A stretch of 64,000 nt of DNA from Nocardiopsis sp. YSL2. Lineage in GTDB: Bacteria > Actinomycetota > Actinomycetes > Streptosporangiales > Streptosporangiaceae. The position numbers and the translations under genes are program-made. Below are positions 9,636-17,556 of this stretch, one piece after another. Each line of letters opens with the position of its first letter. The stretch's first letter is position 1. Below the pieces are notes generated by a model. The model searched no databases and had not been told where the DNA came from. It saw only the letters and a list, made by a program, of their open reading frames with translations. The DNA is taken from positions 5,394,001-5,458,000 of the forward strand of contig NZ_JAMOAO010000001.1 of assembly GCF_030555055.1 (NCBI RefSeq), read 5' to 3'.

Positions 9636-9666
9636 TTGACCATGGTGGCATCGAGGCCCGTATCAC
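9636..9666 (+). promoter_or_regulatory. Possible sigma70-like promoter for the lipoprotein genes
   Basis: TTGACC (9636-9641) and TATCAC (9661-9666) are 19 bases apart, about 85 bases before the first lipoprotein start. The spacing is long and the -10 is weak. Confidence 0.3.
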
Positions 9667-9750
9667 TACCTTGTGCCTTCGGAGCGCAGGTTTCGGGAGC
9701 GGCAGTCCGGCCACCACCGAGCACACGCTGACGACGGAGGTACCTTGCCG

Positions 9751-9969
9751 GTGCACACGACCGCATCGCCGATGAGGCGAACGCCCTTCCTGCTCATGGT
9801 GCCTTGGCCGGCCCTGGTCGCCGGCTGTTTCGGTGCGGGTGAGGCCGCCGGGGCCGACGCCTCGGCGGGGAGCGTTCCCTCCGATGGGGCCGGAGCGGCC
9901 TCCGGCGGGGAGGACGGCGCGCAGGACCCGTTGCCGGGTGACTTCACGGCCGCCGCACGCTGCGGTTGA
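9751..9969 (+). CDS. Small predicted lipoprotein
   Basis: A short frame with a signal-like start (MRRTPFLLMVPWPALVAGC from ATG 9772). LVAGC fits a lipobox, followed by a Gly/Ala/Ser-rich linker and an acidic tail. GGAGG at 9736-9740 is ten bases before GTG 9751, the preferred start; ATG 9772 is the alternative. It is only 72 or 65 residues and has no recognised domain. Its tail resembles the linker after the Cys of the next lipoprotein, so it may be a truncated relative. Confidence 0.45.
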   Translation: MHTTASPMRRTPFLLMVPWPALVAGCFGAGEAAGADASAGSVPSDGAGAASGGEDGAQDPLPGDFTAAARCG

Positions 9970-10036
9970 CCTGCGTAGCGGCCACCACCAGCCGGACCCG
10001 TCCCTCCCGGGCCACTCGACACTTTCGGAGCACACC

Positions 10037-10606
10037 ATGAGACACCGACGCCTGACCCCTGTCCTGCTGCTGGCCCTCGCCCTCACCCCGGTAGCGAGCG
10101 CCTGCTCGGCCTTGAACACCGGCGATGGCGACGCCACGGCCCAGGGCGAGGAGGCCGTCGTTGAGGAGACCGCCGCGGAGGAGGGCGGGCAGGAGGAGGA
10201 CTCCGACAGCAATGGCCCCGACACCGTCCTGGGCACGGTCACTGTCGACGGAGCTGAGTACCAGATCACCGAAGTCCGCAACTGCGCCCCGTTGGAACAG
10301 GCCGGTGTGGAGAGGGAACTCGAGTTGCAGGGGCGTGGTGTCTTCGACGGCGAGGCGATCCAGGTCGACGCCTACGTCCAGACGATCGGCGGGGCATCGA
10401 TGGACAGCGTTTCCTGGTCGGGCCCCGAGGGGGTCTTCGGTTCCCAACAGGCGGCGATGGGTTCCGGGCAGGAGGTGGTGTTGGAGGTCTCCGGTGACCA
10501 GGCCACCGGTCGTGCGGTCCTGAGCGATGCCCTGGAGGGATCCGAGACGGTTTCCGTCGAATTCACCCTCCCGGTACCGGGCGAGCTGGTGGATTGCCAC
10601 GTGTGA
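10037..10606 (+). CDS. Secreted lipoprotein of unknown function
   Basis: Protein of 189 residues. A positively charged start (MRHRR) precedes a hydrophobic stretch and the lipobox VASAC, with the lipidated Cys at about residue 20. An acidic Glu/Asp-rich linker (about 25-60) then leads to a beta-rich domain that starts near LGTVTVDGAEYQITEVRNC and contains two Cys (~83 and near the C-terminus, DCHV) that may form a disulfide. The fold resembles actinobacterial outer-surface lipoproteins with mycobacterial LpqH-like architecture, but this is not certain. ATG 10037 is chosen because it begins the signal peptide directly. Confidence 0.75.
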   Translation: MRHRRLTPVLLLALALTPVASACSALNTGDGDATAQGEEAVVEETAAEEGGQEEDSDSNGPDTVLGTVTVDGAEYQITEVRNCAPLEQAGVERELELQGRGVFDGEAIQVDAYVQTIGGASMDSVSWSGPEGVFGSQQAAMGSGQEVVLEVSGDQATGRAVLSDALEGSETVSVEFTLPVPGELVDCHV

Positions 10607-10881
10607 GCGGGCCCGCGGGGTACGGGCGCGGCCGCGCGGTTCTCCTGGGCCGGAAAAGCGATCCACGCACGCCTGGTGCGCGTGCCCACGGCGACCTTTT
10701 CGGTGTCCCCGCGTTGAGGGGGGTCGCGATTGTGGCCGAACGCGGCCTGGCCGCCCCACCACCAGGGGTGAAGCGGCCAGGTTGACAGGTCGATCGGTTC
10801 AATGGCGCGTCAGAGGAGACTCCCGTTTCGAACCGAGGAGGAGCATGGAATCAGAGCTCCTCCCTCGAACACGACGTCACA

Positions 10882-11802
10882 TCAGTAGCCGTTCATGTAG
10901 CCGTCTCCGTTCCCGTCACCGTCTCCGTTGCCGTTGCCGTTGCCGTCTCCGTCGCCGTTCCCGTCGCCGTTCCCGTCGCCGTTCCCGTCACCGTTCCCGT
11001 CACCGTCGCCGTTGCCGTCTCCGTTTCCGTCGCCGTCTCCGTTGCCGTCGCCGTTCCCGTCGTCGTCGCAGTCGGCCCTCTGGATCACGTTGTTGTCCAG
11101 GGTGACTTCACCGTTGCGAGCAAGCAGACGACCGTCGACCGTGGCACCCGTGTTCGCGCTGATCGAAGTCAGGGCCAGGACGTTCCCCCTGAAAGTGGAG
11201 TTCGTTCCCAGCGTCGCCGAGCTGCCGACCTGCCAGAAGACGTTGCATGCCTGAGCACCGTTGACCAGGGCGACTTCGCTGGCCGACCCGGTGATGAGGG
11301 TGGACCCGACCTGGAAGATGAAGGCCGCATCGGGATCGCCCTCGGCGTCGAGCGTCACGGTCCCGGTCAGTCCGAGAGACGAACTGGCGGCGTAGACACC
11401 GGGAGTGAAGGTCTGGCCCACGAGGTCACCGGAGACGCTCGCGGTGGCAGGGCGACCGGCGGCGTCGTTGTACGCGGTGGTCAGGTCGGACTGCGCCTGA
11501 AGGGCGACGGCGTCGGCGATGTGCACCGCTCCGTTGACGGTCCCCGGCGGGAATCCGGTCACCGCGGTACCCGGGTGCACTCCCAGGTCCCCCGTGATCA
11601 CAGATGGCCCGGTGTTGGTGACCGTTTAACCGGCCAGGACCGCGAAACTGTCCGCGGTGCCGAGATCCACTGGTGCCGGTTGCGCCTGCGCGCCGGCCGG
11701 TGTGAGGCCCAGCATGGCGAGAGCCAGCAGAAGGGCGAAACCGGCCGCGGCCAGGGAAGTTGGAGGAGACCATCGGTATGCGTGCACGGACGTGGCTGTC
11801 AT
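10882..11802 (-). pseudogene. Ice-binding-like (DUF3494) secreted protein, interrupted by an in-frame TAA
   Basis: Translation from ATG 11802 (AAGGAGAG eight bases upstream) gives a signal peptide ending in AGAQAQ and the family start LGTADSFAVLAG. A TAA at 11626-11628 then stops the frame. The same frame continues after the stop with TVTNTGPSVITGDLGVHPG, the expected next segment, and runs through a complete DUF3494 domain to 10882. Family members usually read VLAGSTVTNTG here, so TAA replaces a Ser codon, explicable by one base change (TCA to TAA). A new start at ATC/GTG codons after the stop would lack a signal peptide. It could also be a sequencing error. DUF3494 proteins are secreted ice-binding or adhesive beta-helices. 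The C-terminus is a Gly-Asn-Gly-Asp repeat. Confidence 0.8.
10900..11065 (-). repeat. Hexanucleotide repeat encoding a Gly-Asn/Asp tail
   Basis: About 165 bases built from a 6-base unit (CCGTYN on the plus strand) encode a Gly-Asn-Gly-Asp repeat after the DUF3494 domain. Synonymous variation (CCC/GCC/ACC/TCC before GTT or GTC) forms higher-order 12- and 18-base patterns, pointing to expansion by slippage or unequal exchange. The tail has the D-x-D-G spacing of Ca-binding acidic repeats; no sorting motif follows. Confidence 0.8.
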
Positions 11803-11863
11803 CTCAGAAACTCTCCTTGAATTAGGCATCCGACCGGAAAAGCAAATCAATATCGCCAGACAC

Positions 11864-12226
11864 GGCCAGAGGTGCGAGATGGATCTCGGGCCTCTACCTA
11901 CAGGAGGGGACTTTACACAGGCTGCCGGAGATATCCGCCTCGAATCGCCGGGGGAGGGGTGGGGGATCGCGCTCCCGTGGCTGATTCACCGATGGTTCTC
12001 GATGTGTGGATTCGGAGTGCTTTGAGCCGCTCCACTCCGAAATCCTTGGATATAAAGTTTTAACGGGTCCGCTGAAATAAACGAGAGGTACCAGAAAGTC
12101 AGGACGTAGGTCCTGGAAGAAAGAATCCCGTGAGGGTAATGCAGCCCACAGGTCCTTCGATCCGATCGGTGACTGTGCGGCCCGGTGCCTACAGGGGCAT
12201 CTGCTCGCCCTCGATACCGGTGAACC
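11864..12226. other. Intergenic region with inverted repeat, no gene seen
   Basis: This stretch separates the DUF3494 pseudogene start from the adhE 3' flank. It holds an inverted repeat with 9-base arms, TTCGGAGTG (12010-12018) and CACTCCGAA (12032-12040). AT-richer patches lie around 11820-11860 and 12040-12085 that could contain the promoter of the pseudogene. No coding frame with a ribosome-binding site was seen. Confidence 0.4.
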
Positions 12227-12262
12227 CCCTGGCCCCTCCCGGGCCGTCGGAAGGGGCCAGGG
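12227..12262. terminator. Stem-loop terminator downstream of adhE
   Basis: Arms CCCTGGCCCCT (12227-12237) and AGGGGCCAGGG (12252-12262) are perfectly complementary with a 14-base loop, and TTTCGTT follows on the plus strand. It lies 34 bases past the adhE stop. The T-run is on the plus side, so the hairpin also fits a plus-strand transcript. Confidence 0.6.
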
Positions 12263-12295
12263 TTTCGTTCGACGCCTCACCGTGCTACCGGGACA

Positions 12296-14884
12296 TCACC
12301 GGTGCCCGTAGTACGCGGTTTCCATGAGCTCCTCCATGTGCGCCATGAGGGGCATCCTGGGGTTGGCCGGCGCGCACTGGTCGTTGTAGGCGTTGATCGC
12401 CTGCTCGGGAAGAGCCTGCAGGAACTCCTCCTCGTCGACCCCGGCCTTGGCGAAGGAGGGTTCGATGCCCACGGCCTCACGCAGGTCCTCGACGGCGCGG
12501 GCCAGCTCCGCCACCGCCTGACGGGGGGAGTCGGCCGGCAGGCCCACACTGCGCGCGATGTCCTGGAATCGCTCGGGCGCCCGGTGGGACTCGTACTTGG
12601 GCCAGCCCGTGAGCTTGCCGGACGGCGCCCCGTTGTACCGGATGACGTGCGGGAGGAGCAGGGCGTTCGTACGTCCGTGGGAGAGATGGAAGGTCGCCCC
12701 CAGCGTGTGCGACATCGCGTGCACGATCCCGAGGAAGGCGTTGCCGAAGGCCATGCCGGCGATGGTCCCCGCGTTGTGCATCCCAGCGCGGGCCTCAGGG
12801 GCGTTCTCGCCCTCGTTCACGGCCCGCTCCAGATGGGTGAAGACCAACTGGATCGCCTTCAGGCACAGGCCGTCCGTGAAGTCGTTGGCGTAGACGGAGA
12901 CGTAGGCCTCGATCGCGTGCGTGAGCGCGTCGAACCCGCTGTCCGCGGTGACGGTCGGCGGCAGACGGGTCGCCAGGGTCGGGTCGCAGATGGCGACGCT
13001 CGGCGTGAGGGCGTAGTCCGCCAGCGGGTACTTGAGCCCGGTGTCCGGATCGGTGATCACGGCGAACGGACTGGTCTCGGATCCGGAGCCGGATGTCGTC
13101 GGGACGCAGACCAGACTGGCCAGGGCCCCGGTCCCGGGAAAGTCGAACACGCGCTTGCGCATGTCGAAGAACTTCCCGCGCATCTGGGAGAACTCGACCG
13201 AGGGGTGCTCGTAGAGCAGCCACATGACCTTGGCGGCGTCCATGACCGAACCACCGCCCAGGGCGATGATCGTGTCCGGTCGGAAGCGGGCCATCCTGTC
13301 CGAGCCCCGACGCACGGTCGGGAGGGCGGGATCGGCTTCCACGTCGTCGATGACGTCGATCTCGACGGGTGTGCCGCGCTTGCCGAGCGCGTCCACGACC
13401 CGCTGGACGTGGCCACGACGGCGGGCGCCCGCACCGGTCACCAGGCTCACCCGTTCCACGTCGCGCATCTCGGTGAGGTAGCGCAGCGAGTACGGCTCGA
13501 AGTAGATCTCCGGCGGAACCCTGAACCACTGCATGTTCGTCGTCCGGCGCGCGATGCGCTTGATGTTGAGCAGGTTCACGGCGTGCACGTTCCCCGCGAA
13601 CGAGTTTCCGCCGTAGGACCCGGTGCCCAGGGTCAGTGAGGGGGCGAGGGCGTTGTAGATCCCCCCGATGCCCCCCTGGGACGTGGGCGAGTTGCAGATG
13701 ACGCGGACCGCTTCGACCCTTGTGCCGAACCGCTCGCAGTACTCCTCGTCCCGGGCGTGCACGGCGGCCGTGTGCCCCAGCCCGTCCAGCGCGAGCACCT
13801 GCCGGGCCAGCCCGGTGGCCTCCTCCCGATCGCAGGCGCGGACGACGGCCAGGACCGGGCAGAGCTTCTCCCGTGTCAACGGCTCCCCGGGGCCGACGGC
13901 GTCGACGTCGGCCAGGATGACCGAGGTGTCGGCGGGTACTCGGAATCCGGCCTGCTCGGCGATCCAGGAAGCCGGGCGTCCGACGGCGTCACGGTTGAAC
14001 TCGGCCTCGTCCGGCTGTTCGGTTCCGGCCTCGGCACCGAACAGGTAGCGCTCCAGCAGTGCCTTCTCCTCCGGAGTGGCCACGTGGGCGTTCAGGCCGC
14101 GCAGCTCCTCGGTGAACTCCTGCCTCACGCCCTCGTCCACGACCAGGACCTGCTCGGAGGAACAGACCATGCCGTGGTCGAACGTGTTGGACAGGACGAT
14201 GTCGTGCGCGGCCCGGCGCACGTCCGCGGTTCGGTCGATGACGGCGGGGACGTTGCCGGCTCCGACTCCCAACGCCGGCTTCCCGCTCGAATAGGCGGCG
14301 CGGACCAGGCGATGGCCGCCGGTGGCGAGGATGACCGAGACTCCTTCGTGCCTCATGAGCTCGCTGGTGGCCGCGCGATCCGACCCCTCCAGCCACTGGA
14401 CGCAGTGCTCGGGGGCACCGGCCGCGACCGCGGCGTCCCGGACGATCCTGGCGGCCCTCCTGCTGCTGCCGCTGGCCGACCTGGCGAACGAGAAGATGAT
14501 GCTGTTGCGCGTCTTCAGTGCGATCAGCGCCTTGAACAGCACCGTCGACGTGGGATTCGTGACCGGCGTGATCGCGCAGACGACTCCGACCGGTGCGGCG
14601 ACCTCGGTGATGCCCCGCAGATCGTCGGTACCGACGACGCCGGCCGTCCTCAGGTCCTTCATGTGGTGCGTCACGTGCTCGCAGGCGAAGACGTTCTTCA
14701 CCGCCTTGTCCTCGACGACGCCCCGCTTGGTCTCCTCAACGGCGTGCTCGGCCAGGTTCGTGTGTTCGGCGAGCGCCGCCATCGAGGCGGCGCGGACGAT
14801 CCGGTCGACCTCCTTCTGCCCCAGGGCCTCGAATGCGGCCACGGACGCCTGTGCTCTCTTCACGATCGTGTCGATCGTCTTCAC
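12296..14884 (-). CDS. adhE: Bifunctional acetaldehyde-CoA / iron-containing alcohol dehydrogenase
   Basis: Protein of 862 residues, the usual AdhE length. The N-terminal half is a CoA-acylating aldehyde dehydrogenase (AAPVGVVCAITPVTNPTS near 97; catalytic Cys in DHGMVCSSEQ near 240). A linker leads to a C-terminal iron-dependent alcohol dehydrogenase with the nucleotide-binding GGGSVMDAAKV and the metal-site region HAMSHTLGATFHLSHGR. It converts acetyl-CoA to ethanol through acetaldehyde, oxidising two NADH, a fermentative NADH sink, and homologues assemble into spirosomes. AdhE in an aerobic actinomycete suggests survival under low oxygen. The upstream region contains Crp/FNR-like palindromes consistent with redox or energy control. 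Confidence 0.93.
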   Translation of the reverse strand: MKTIDTIVKRAQASVAAFEALGQKEVDRIVRAASMAALAEHTNLAEHAVEETKRGVVEDKAVKNVFACEHVTHHMKDLRTAGVVGTDDLRGITEVAAPVGVVCAITPVTNPTSTVLFKALIALKTRNSIIFSFARSASGSSRRAARIVRDAAVAAGAPEHCVQWLEGSDRAATSELMRHEGVSVILATGGHRLVRAAYSSGKPALGVGAGNVPAVIDRTADVRRAAHDIVLSNTFDHGMVCSSEQVLVVDEGVRQEFTEELRGLNAHVATPEEKALLERYLFGAEAGTEQPDEAEFNRDAVGRPASWIAEQAGFRVPADTSVILADVDAVGPGEPLTREKLCPVLAVVRACDREEATGLARQVLALDGLGHTAAVHARDEEYCERFGTRVEAVRVICNSPTSQGGIGGIYNALAPSLTLGTGSYGGNSFAGNVHAVNLLNIKRIARRTTNMQWFRVPPEIYFEPYSLRYLTEMRDVERVSLVTGAGARRRGHVQRVVDALGKRGTPVEIDVIDDVEADPALPTVRRGSDRMARFRPDTIIALGGGSVMDAAKVMWLLYEHPSVEFSQMRGKFFDMRKRVFDFPGTGALASLVCVPTTSGSGSETSPFAVITDPDTGLKYPLADYALTPSVAICDPTLATRLPPTVTADSGFDALTHAIEAYVSVYANDFTDGLCLKAIQLVFTHLERAVNEGENAPEARAGMHNAGTIAGMAFGNAFLGIVHAMSHTLGATFHLSHGRTNALLLPHVIRYNGAPSGKLTGWPKYESHRAPERFQDIARSVGLPADSPRQAVAELARAVEDLREAVGIEPSFAKAGVDEEEFLQALPEQAINAYNDQCAPANPRMPLMAHMEELMETAYYGHR

Positions 14885-15033
14885 TGATACGCCTTTCGTT
14901 GCAGTTTCGTGGCACGGCGAAAATCGCGCGCCACATGCGTGTCATGCCGAAGAAGACCGTTCAGGGAACACCTGAGAAAGTCGCAGGCGAGCGAAATGGA
15001 TCGCTGGCCTCGACGGAATGAAGATCACCTTCA

Positions 15034-15070
15034 CGCCATAGTGATGCGAGTGATCGGCATCACTATGGCG
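15034..15070. promoter_or_regulatory. Nested Crp/FNR-like operator upstream of adhE
   Basis: A perfect inverted repeat has 14-base arms, CGCCATAGTGATGC (15034-15047) and GCATCACTATGGCG (15057-15070). Nested inside is a second dyad, AGTGATCGGCATCACT (15049-15064), of Crp/FNR form (GTGA-N6-TCAC). The half-site AGTGAT therefore occurs twice, nine bases apart, and can pair with the single ATCACT in two registers. It lies 150 bases upstream of the adhE start. Confidence 0.6.
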
Positions 15071-15120
15071 GCATCCCCGTAATATCTTGCCCCCGAACGG
15101 GTGGATCGCCATGTGATTGG

Positions 15121-15136
15121 CGCCACTTATGTGGCG
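15121..15136. promoter_or_regulatory. Second short dyad upstream of adhE
   Basis: CGCCAC-TTAT-GTGGCG is a perfect 6-base-arm hairpin. CCATGTGAT occurs on both sides (15109 and 15150 regions), echoing CCATAGTGAT of the larger operator. It may be part of the same control region or the promoter of an unseen plus-strand transcript. Confidence 0.35.
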
Positions 15137-15360
15137 ACGTCCATGTGATCTCTCCCCGTGCACTGTCATCAATGCCCATTGCGTTAAGCGAAAAACGAAC
15201 CTGAGTACCGTTTTTTTGGAGTGTATCCGTGAGGGAAGGCTGGGCTAACCATAAGGTCAGGCCGGTGTGTCCTTTAAAGGAATGAGTATTTCTCTGTCTG
15301 CTGTCTGGACGTCATGTGAGACAGAAGAAAGATGAGTTTCAGAAGGAGGATAAGTTGCTC

Positions 15361-15519
15361 ATGTTCATGCTTTGCGGAGTCCCGTTGGAAGTCGCTGGCC
15401 TCTCGGAGATTTCTGGTCGGCGCGGTGGTGGTGATCTGGGTAACAGAAGTCGAAAACACCGGGAAAGCACGCGAAAGAGTCAAAGGCGGACATGCTGGAA
15501 TTTCTCTGTGCAGACATGA
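15361..15519 (+). CDS. Possible small protein in the lower-GC stretch
   Basis: AAGGAGGA (15343-15350) lies ten bases before ATG 15361, one of the strongest Shine-Dalgarno matches in the window. It opens a 52-residue frame beginning MFMLCGVPLEVAG and ending in a basic, Cys-containing tail. It matches no family I know, and codon third positions are not GC-biased as in the neighbouring genes. It could be a degenerate remnant. Confidence 0.25.
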   Translation: MFMLCGVPLEVAGLSEISGRRGGGDLGNRSRKHRESTRKSQRRTCWNFSVQT

Positions 15520-16096
15520 GGCCCTGGCCGGCGTTCTCCCTCCGCTTTGATGCGCCCGGTGGTTCTTCATACTCGGGCGGACCCCTACGCTTTCGAGGCC
15601 GACGTCGAACGGGCGCGATACGCGCTCGGTGTGCGTCCGGTGAACCGGCGGACGTCGTGCGTGAGCGGGGCCTGATCGGCGTGTCGAGCCGAGGAGGCCA
15701 CGTCGGAGGGGGTCCGCGACCGACCCGCGCGTATCAGCCCCAGAGTTCGTCGCGCGAAACCCTGCAGCGTCGCAATCCAGGGTTCGGCCGACCGGCTCCC
15801 CTAGAATCCGGGAGGAGACGGCCGAGCGCCGTGGCCTGGGAGAACGCGGCTCCGTCGCCCCTCGGGCCCCTGTGTTCCAGGGTCCGTGCACAACCCGGGC
15901 GCACGGCTCCCGGGCGGTCGCCTCGCGGGCCCACTGGGACGGGCGGCCGCGGTGTCCCGTCCTGCGTGCGGGGCAGGGGGTGTCATCCGCACCGCGGTGG
16001 CCGCCCGCCCTCGCGCTTCTCGTCCTCCTGCGTCGACTTCGTCATGACACGGCCGGTATGAGCCGGCAGAAGGAATCGCCAACCGAGAAGGGCCCT

Positions 16097-16771
16097 ATGA
16101 CCATCCGACCGCGTGCCGTCGCCTTCGATGTGCTCGAAACCCTGGTGGACCTGGAACCGCTCCGCGCGCGGTTGGAGGAGGTCGGCCAGCCCGGCCGGCT
16201 GTTGGAACCGTGGTTCATGCGGTTCCAGCGCGACTCGATGGCACTGACCCTCGCCGGGGATTTCGCCTCGTTCGACTCGGTGGCACGGCAGGCGCTGCGC
16301 ACGGACACCGGCCACACCGCCACCGAGGCCGACATCGATCACGTACTGGAGGGTTTCGGTCGGCTGCCCGCCCATCCAGATGCCGAACCGGCGCTGCGCC
16401 GACTGTCCGAAGCCGGGCTCCGGGTCGGCTGCCTGACCGTCGGCAGCACCGAGAACACGGCGCGCCTCCTGGAACGGGCGGGCCTGGCGCGCCACGTGGA
16501 CCAGGTGGTCACCGCGGAGAGGGCCGGAATCTGGAAACCCGCGCCGTCCATCTACCGCGTGGCGGCCGGAGAGCTGGGAACGCCACCGGGCGGTATGGCG
16601 CTGGTCGCGGTCCACGCCTGGGACTGTCACGGTGCCAAGCGGGCCGGCTGTCTGACCGGTTGGTGCGCGCGGTTGGAAGGCCGCTACGGTGACGTCTTCA
16701 GCGCACCTGACGTGAGCGGCCCCGATCTCGTCCAGGTGGCCGAACGCCTGCTGCGCCTCTCCTCGGGCTGA
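16097..16771 (+). CDS. Haloacid dehalogenase type II-like HAD hydrolase
   Basis: Protein of 224 residues. HAD motif I is AFDVLETL with the nucleophile Asp at residue 10. Motif II is the Thr/Ser of LTVGSTEN, motif III the Lys of WKPAPSIY, and motif IV the acidic residue of VAVHAWDCHGAKRAG. The HAWD motif is characteristic of (S)-2-haloacid dehalogenases (type II), which hydrolyse 2-haloalkanoates. Motif II reads TVGS in place of the usual LTNG, so the substrate may differ. ATG 16097 is preferred (GAGAAGGG upstream); ATG 16058 is an in-frame alternative. Confidence 0.8.
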   Translation: MTIRPRAVAFDVLETLVDLEPLRARLEEVGQPGRLLEPWFMRFQRDSMALTLAGDFASFDSVARQALRTDTGHTATEADIDHVLEGFGRLPAHPDAEPALRRLSEAGLRVGCLTVGSTENTARLLERAGLARHVDQVVTAERAGIWKPAPSIYRVAAGELGTPPGGMALVAVHAWDCHGAKRAGCLTGWCARLEGRYGDVFSAPDVSGPDLVQVAERLLRLSSG

Positions 16772-16882
16772 TCCCCACCCACACCAGGGCGCACCGCTCC
16801 GGCGGGCGGTCGGGGCGAACGCCTCCGTGGAGAGCGGGGCGGGTGGGTTCCCGCGTCACCGACCACTGAGGAGGGTGGATCC

Positions 16883-17488
16883 ATGCCCAGGAACGAGGAC
16901 ACGCCGAACAGGGTGGGCCGGGGGTCCGGTCCGAGCCGGGCGGAGCTGGAGGCGGCTCGGGACAAGGTGGTTCCCGACGTCCTGGCGGAAGACCTGGACG
17001 TGCTGTTCTGCGGTATCAACCCCGGCCTGGCGTCCGGGGCGGCCGGGCACCACTTCGCCAACCCGGGCACACGCTTCTGGCCGGCCCTGCACGGGTCCGG
17101 TTTCACTCCGCGCCGCCTGCGTCCGGACGAGGAACAGCAGCTCCTGGCCCTGGGCCTGGGCATCACCAACGTCGTGGAGCGCACCACGGCCCAGGCGAAC
17201 GAGCTGAGCCGCGCGGAGGCCGTGGAGGGAGGGCGGAGTCTGCGGCGCAAGGTCGGGTCGTTCCGTCCCCGGTGGCTGGCCGTCCTGGGCGTCACCGCGT
17301 TCCGGGACGCCTTCGGCGACCGCGGGGCGAAGGTCGGGCCGCAGGCCATGGACATGGGGGACACACGGGTCTGGCTGCTGCCCAACCCGAGTGGCAGGAA
17401 CGCGCACTGGCAGCTGGGGCCGCTCACCGAGGAGTTCGCGCGCCTGCGGCGGGCCGCGGGCCTGCCGGACCGGCGCGGCGGCCGGTGA
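16883..17488 (+). CDS. mug: G/U mismatch-specific uracil-DNA glycosylase
   Basis: Protein of 201 residues with the Mug/TDG active-site motif LFCGINPGLASG (about 46-57) followed by HFANPGTRFWPALH, and the second motif LLPNPSGRNAHW near 170-181. The enzyme excises uracil or thymine opposite guanine and alkylated cytosines, initiating base-excision repair. Length and motif order are standard. The start follows GGAGGGTGGATCC. It converges on the hydrolase gene, with a hairpin between. Confidence 0.92.
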   Translation: MPRNEDTPNRVGRGSGPSRAELEAARDKVVPDVLAEDLDVLFCGINPGLASGAAGHHFANPGTRFWPALHGSGFTPRRLRPDEEQQLLALGLGITNVVERTTAQANELSRAEAVEGGRSLRRKVGSFRPRWLAVLGVTAFRDAFGDRGAKVGPQAMDMGDTRVWLLPNPSGRNAHWQLGPLTEEFARLRRAAGLPDRRGGR

Positions 17489-17525
17489 GCGCGCGGCTCT
17501 GCGCCCCCACCCGGACCCCGGCGGT

Positions 17526-17552
17526 GGCCCCGGGTCCCGCGGCGCCGGGGCC
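17526..17552. terminator. Hairpin between convergent mug and hydrolase genes
   Basis: GGCCCCGG (17526-17533) pairs with CCGGGGCC (17545-17552) around an 11-base loop in the 68-base gap between two convergent stop codons. Terminator role inferred from position. Confidence 0.5.
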
Positions 17553-17556
17553 CCTC

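Larger units (their letters stand above)
14885..16096. other. 1.2-kb weakly coding region upstream of adhE
   Basis: Contains the adhE regulatory palindromes (15034-15070, 15121-15136), an A/T-rich dyad AAAAACG/CGTTTTT with a T7 run (15191-15217), and a lower-GC stretch at about 15190-15500 that stands out from the surroundings. One short frame with a strong Shine-Dalgarno lies at 15361. Between 15530 and 16090 only GC-rich shadow frames are seen. The region may be a gene remnant or a long regulatory region. Confidence 0.5.

Noticed and set aside
15274..15891. 205-codon minus-strand frame in the adhE-HAD gap
   Set aside because: Low-complexity Arg/Ser/Pro sequence, no ribosome-binding site, no recognisable domain and ends in an AT-rich non-coding-like stretch.
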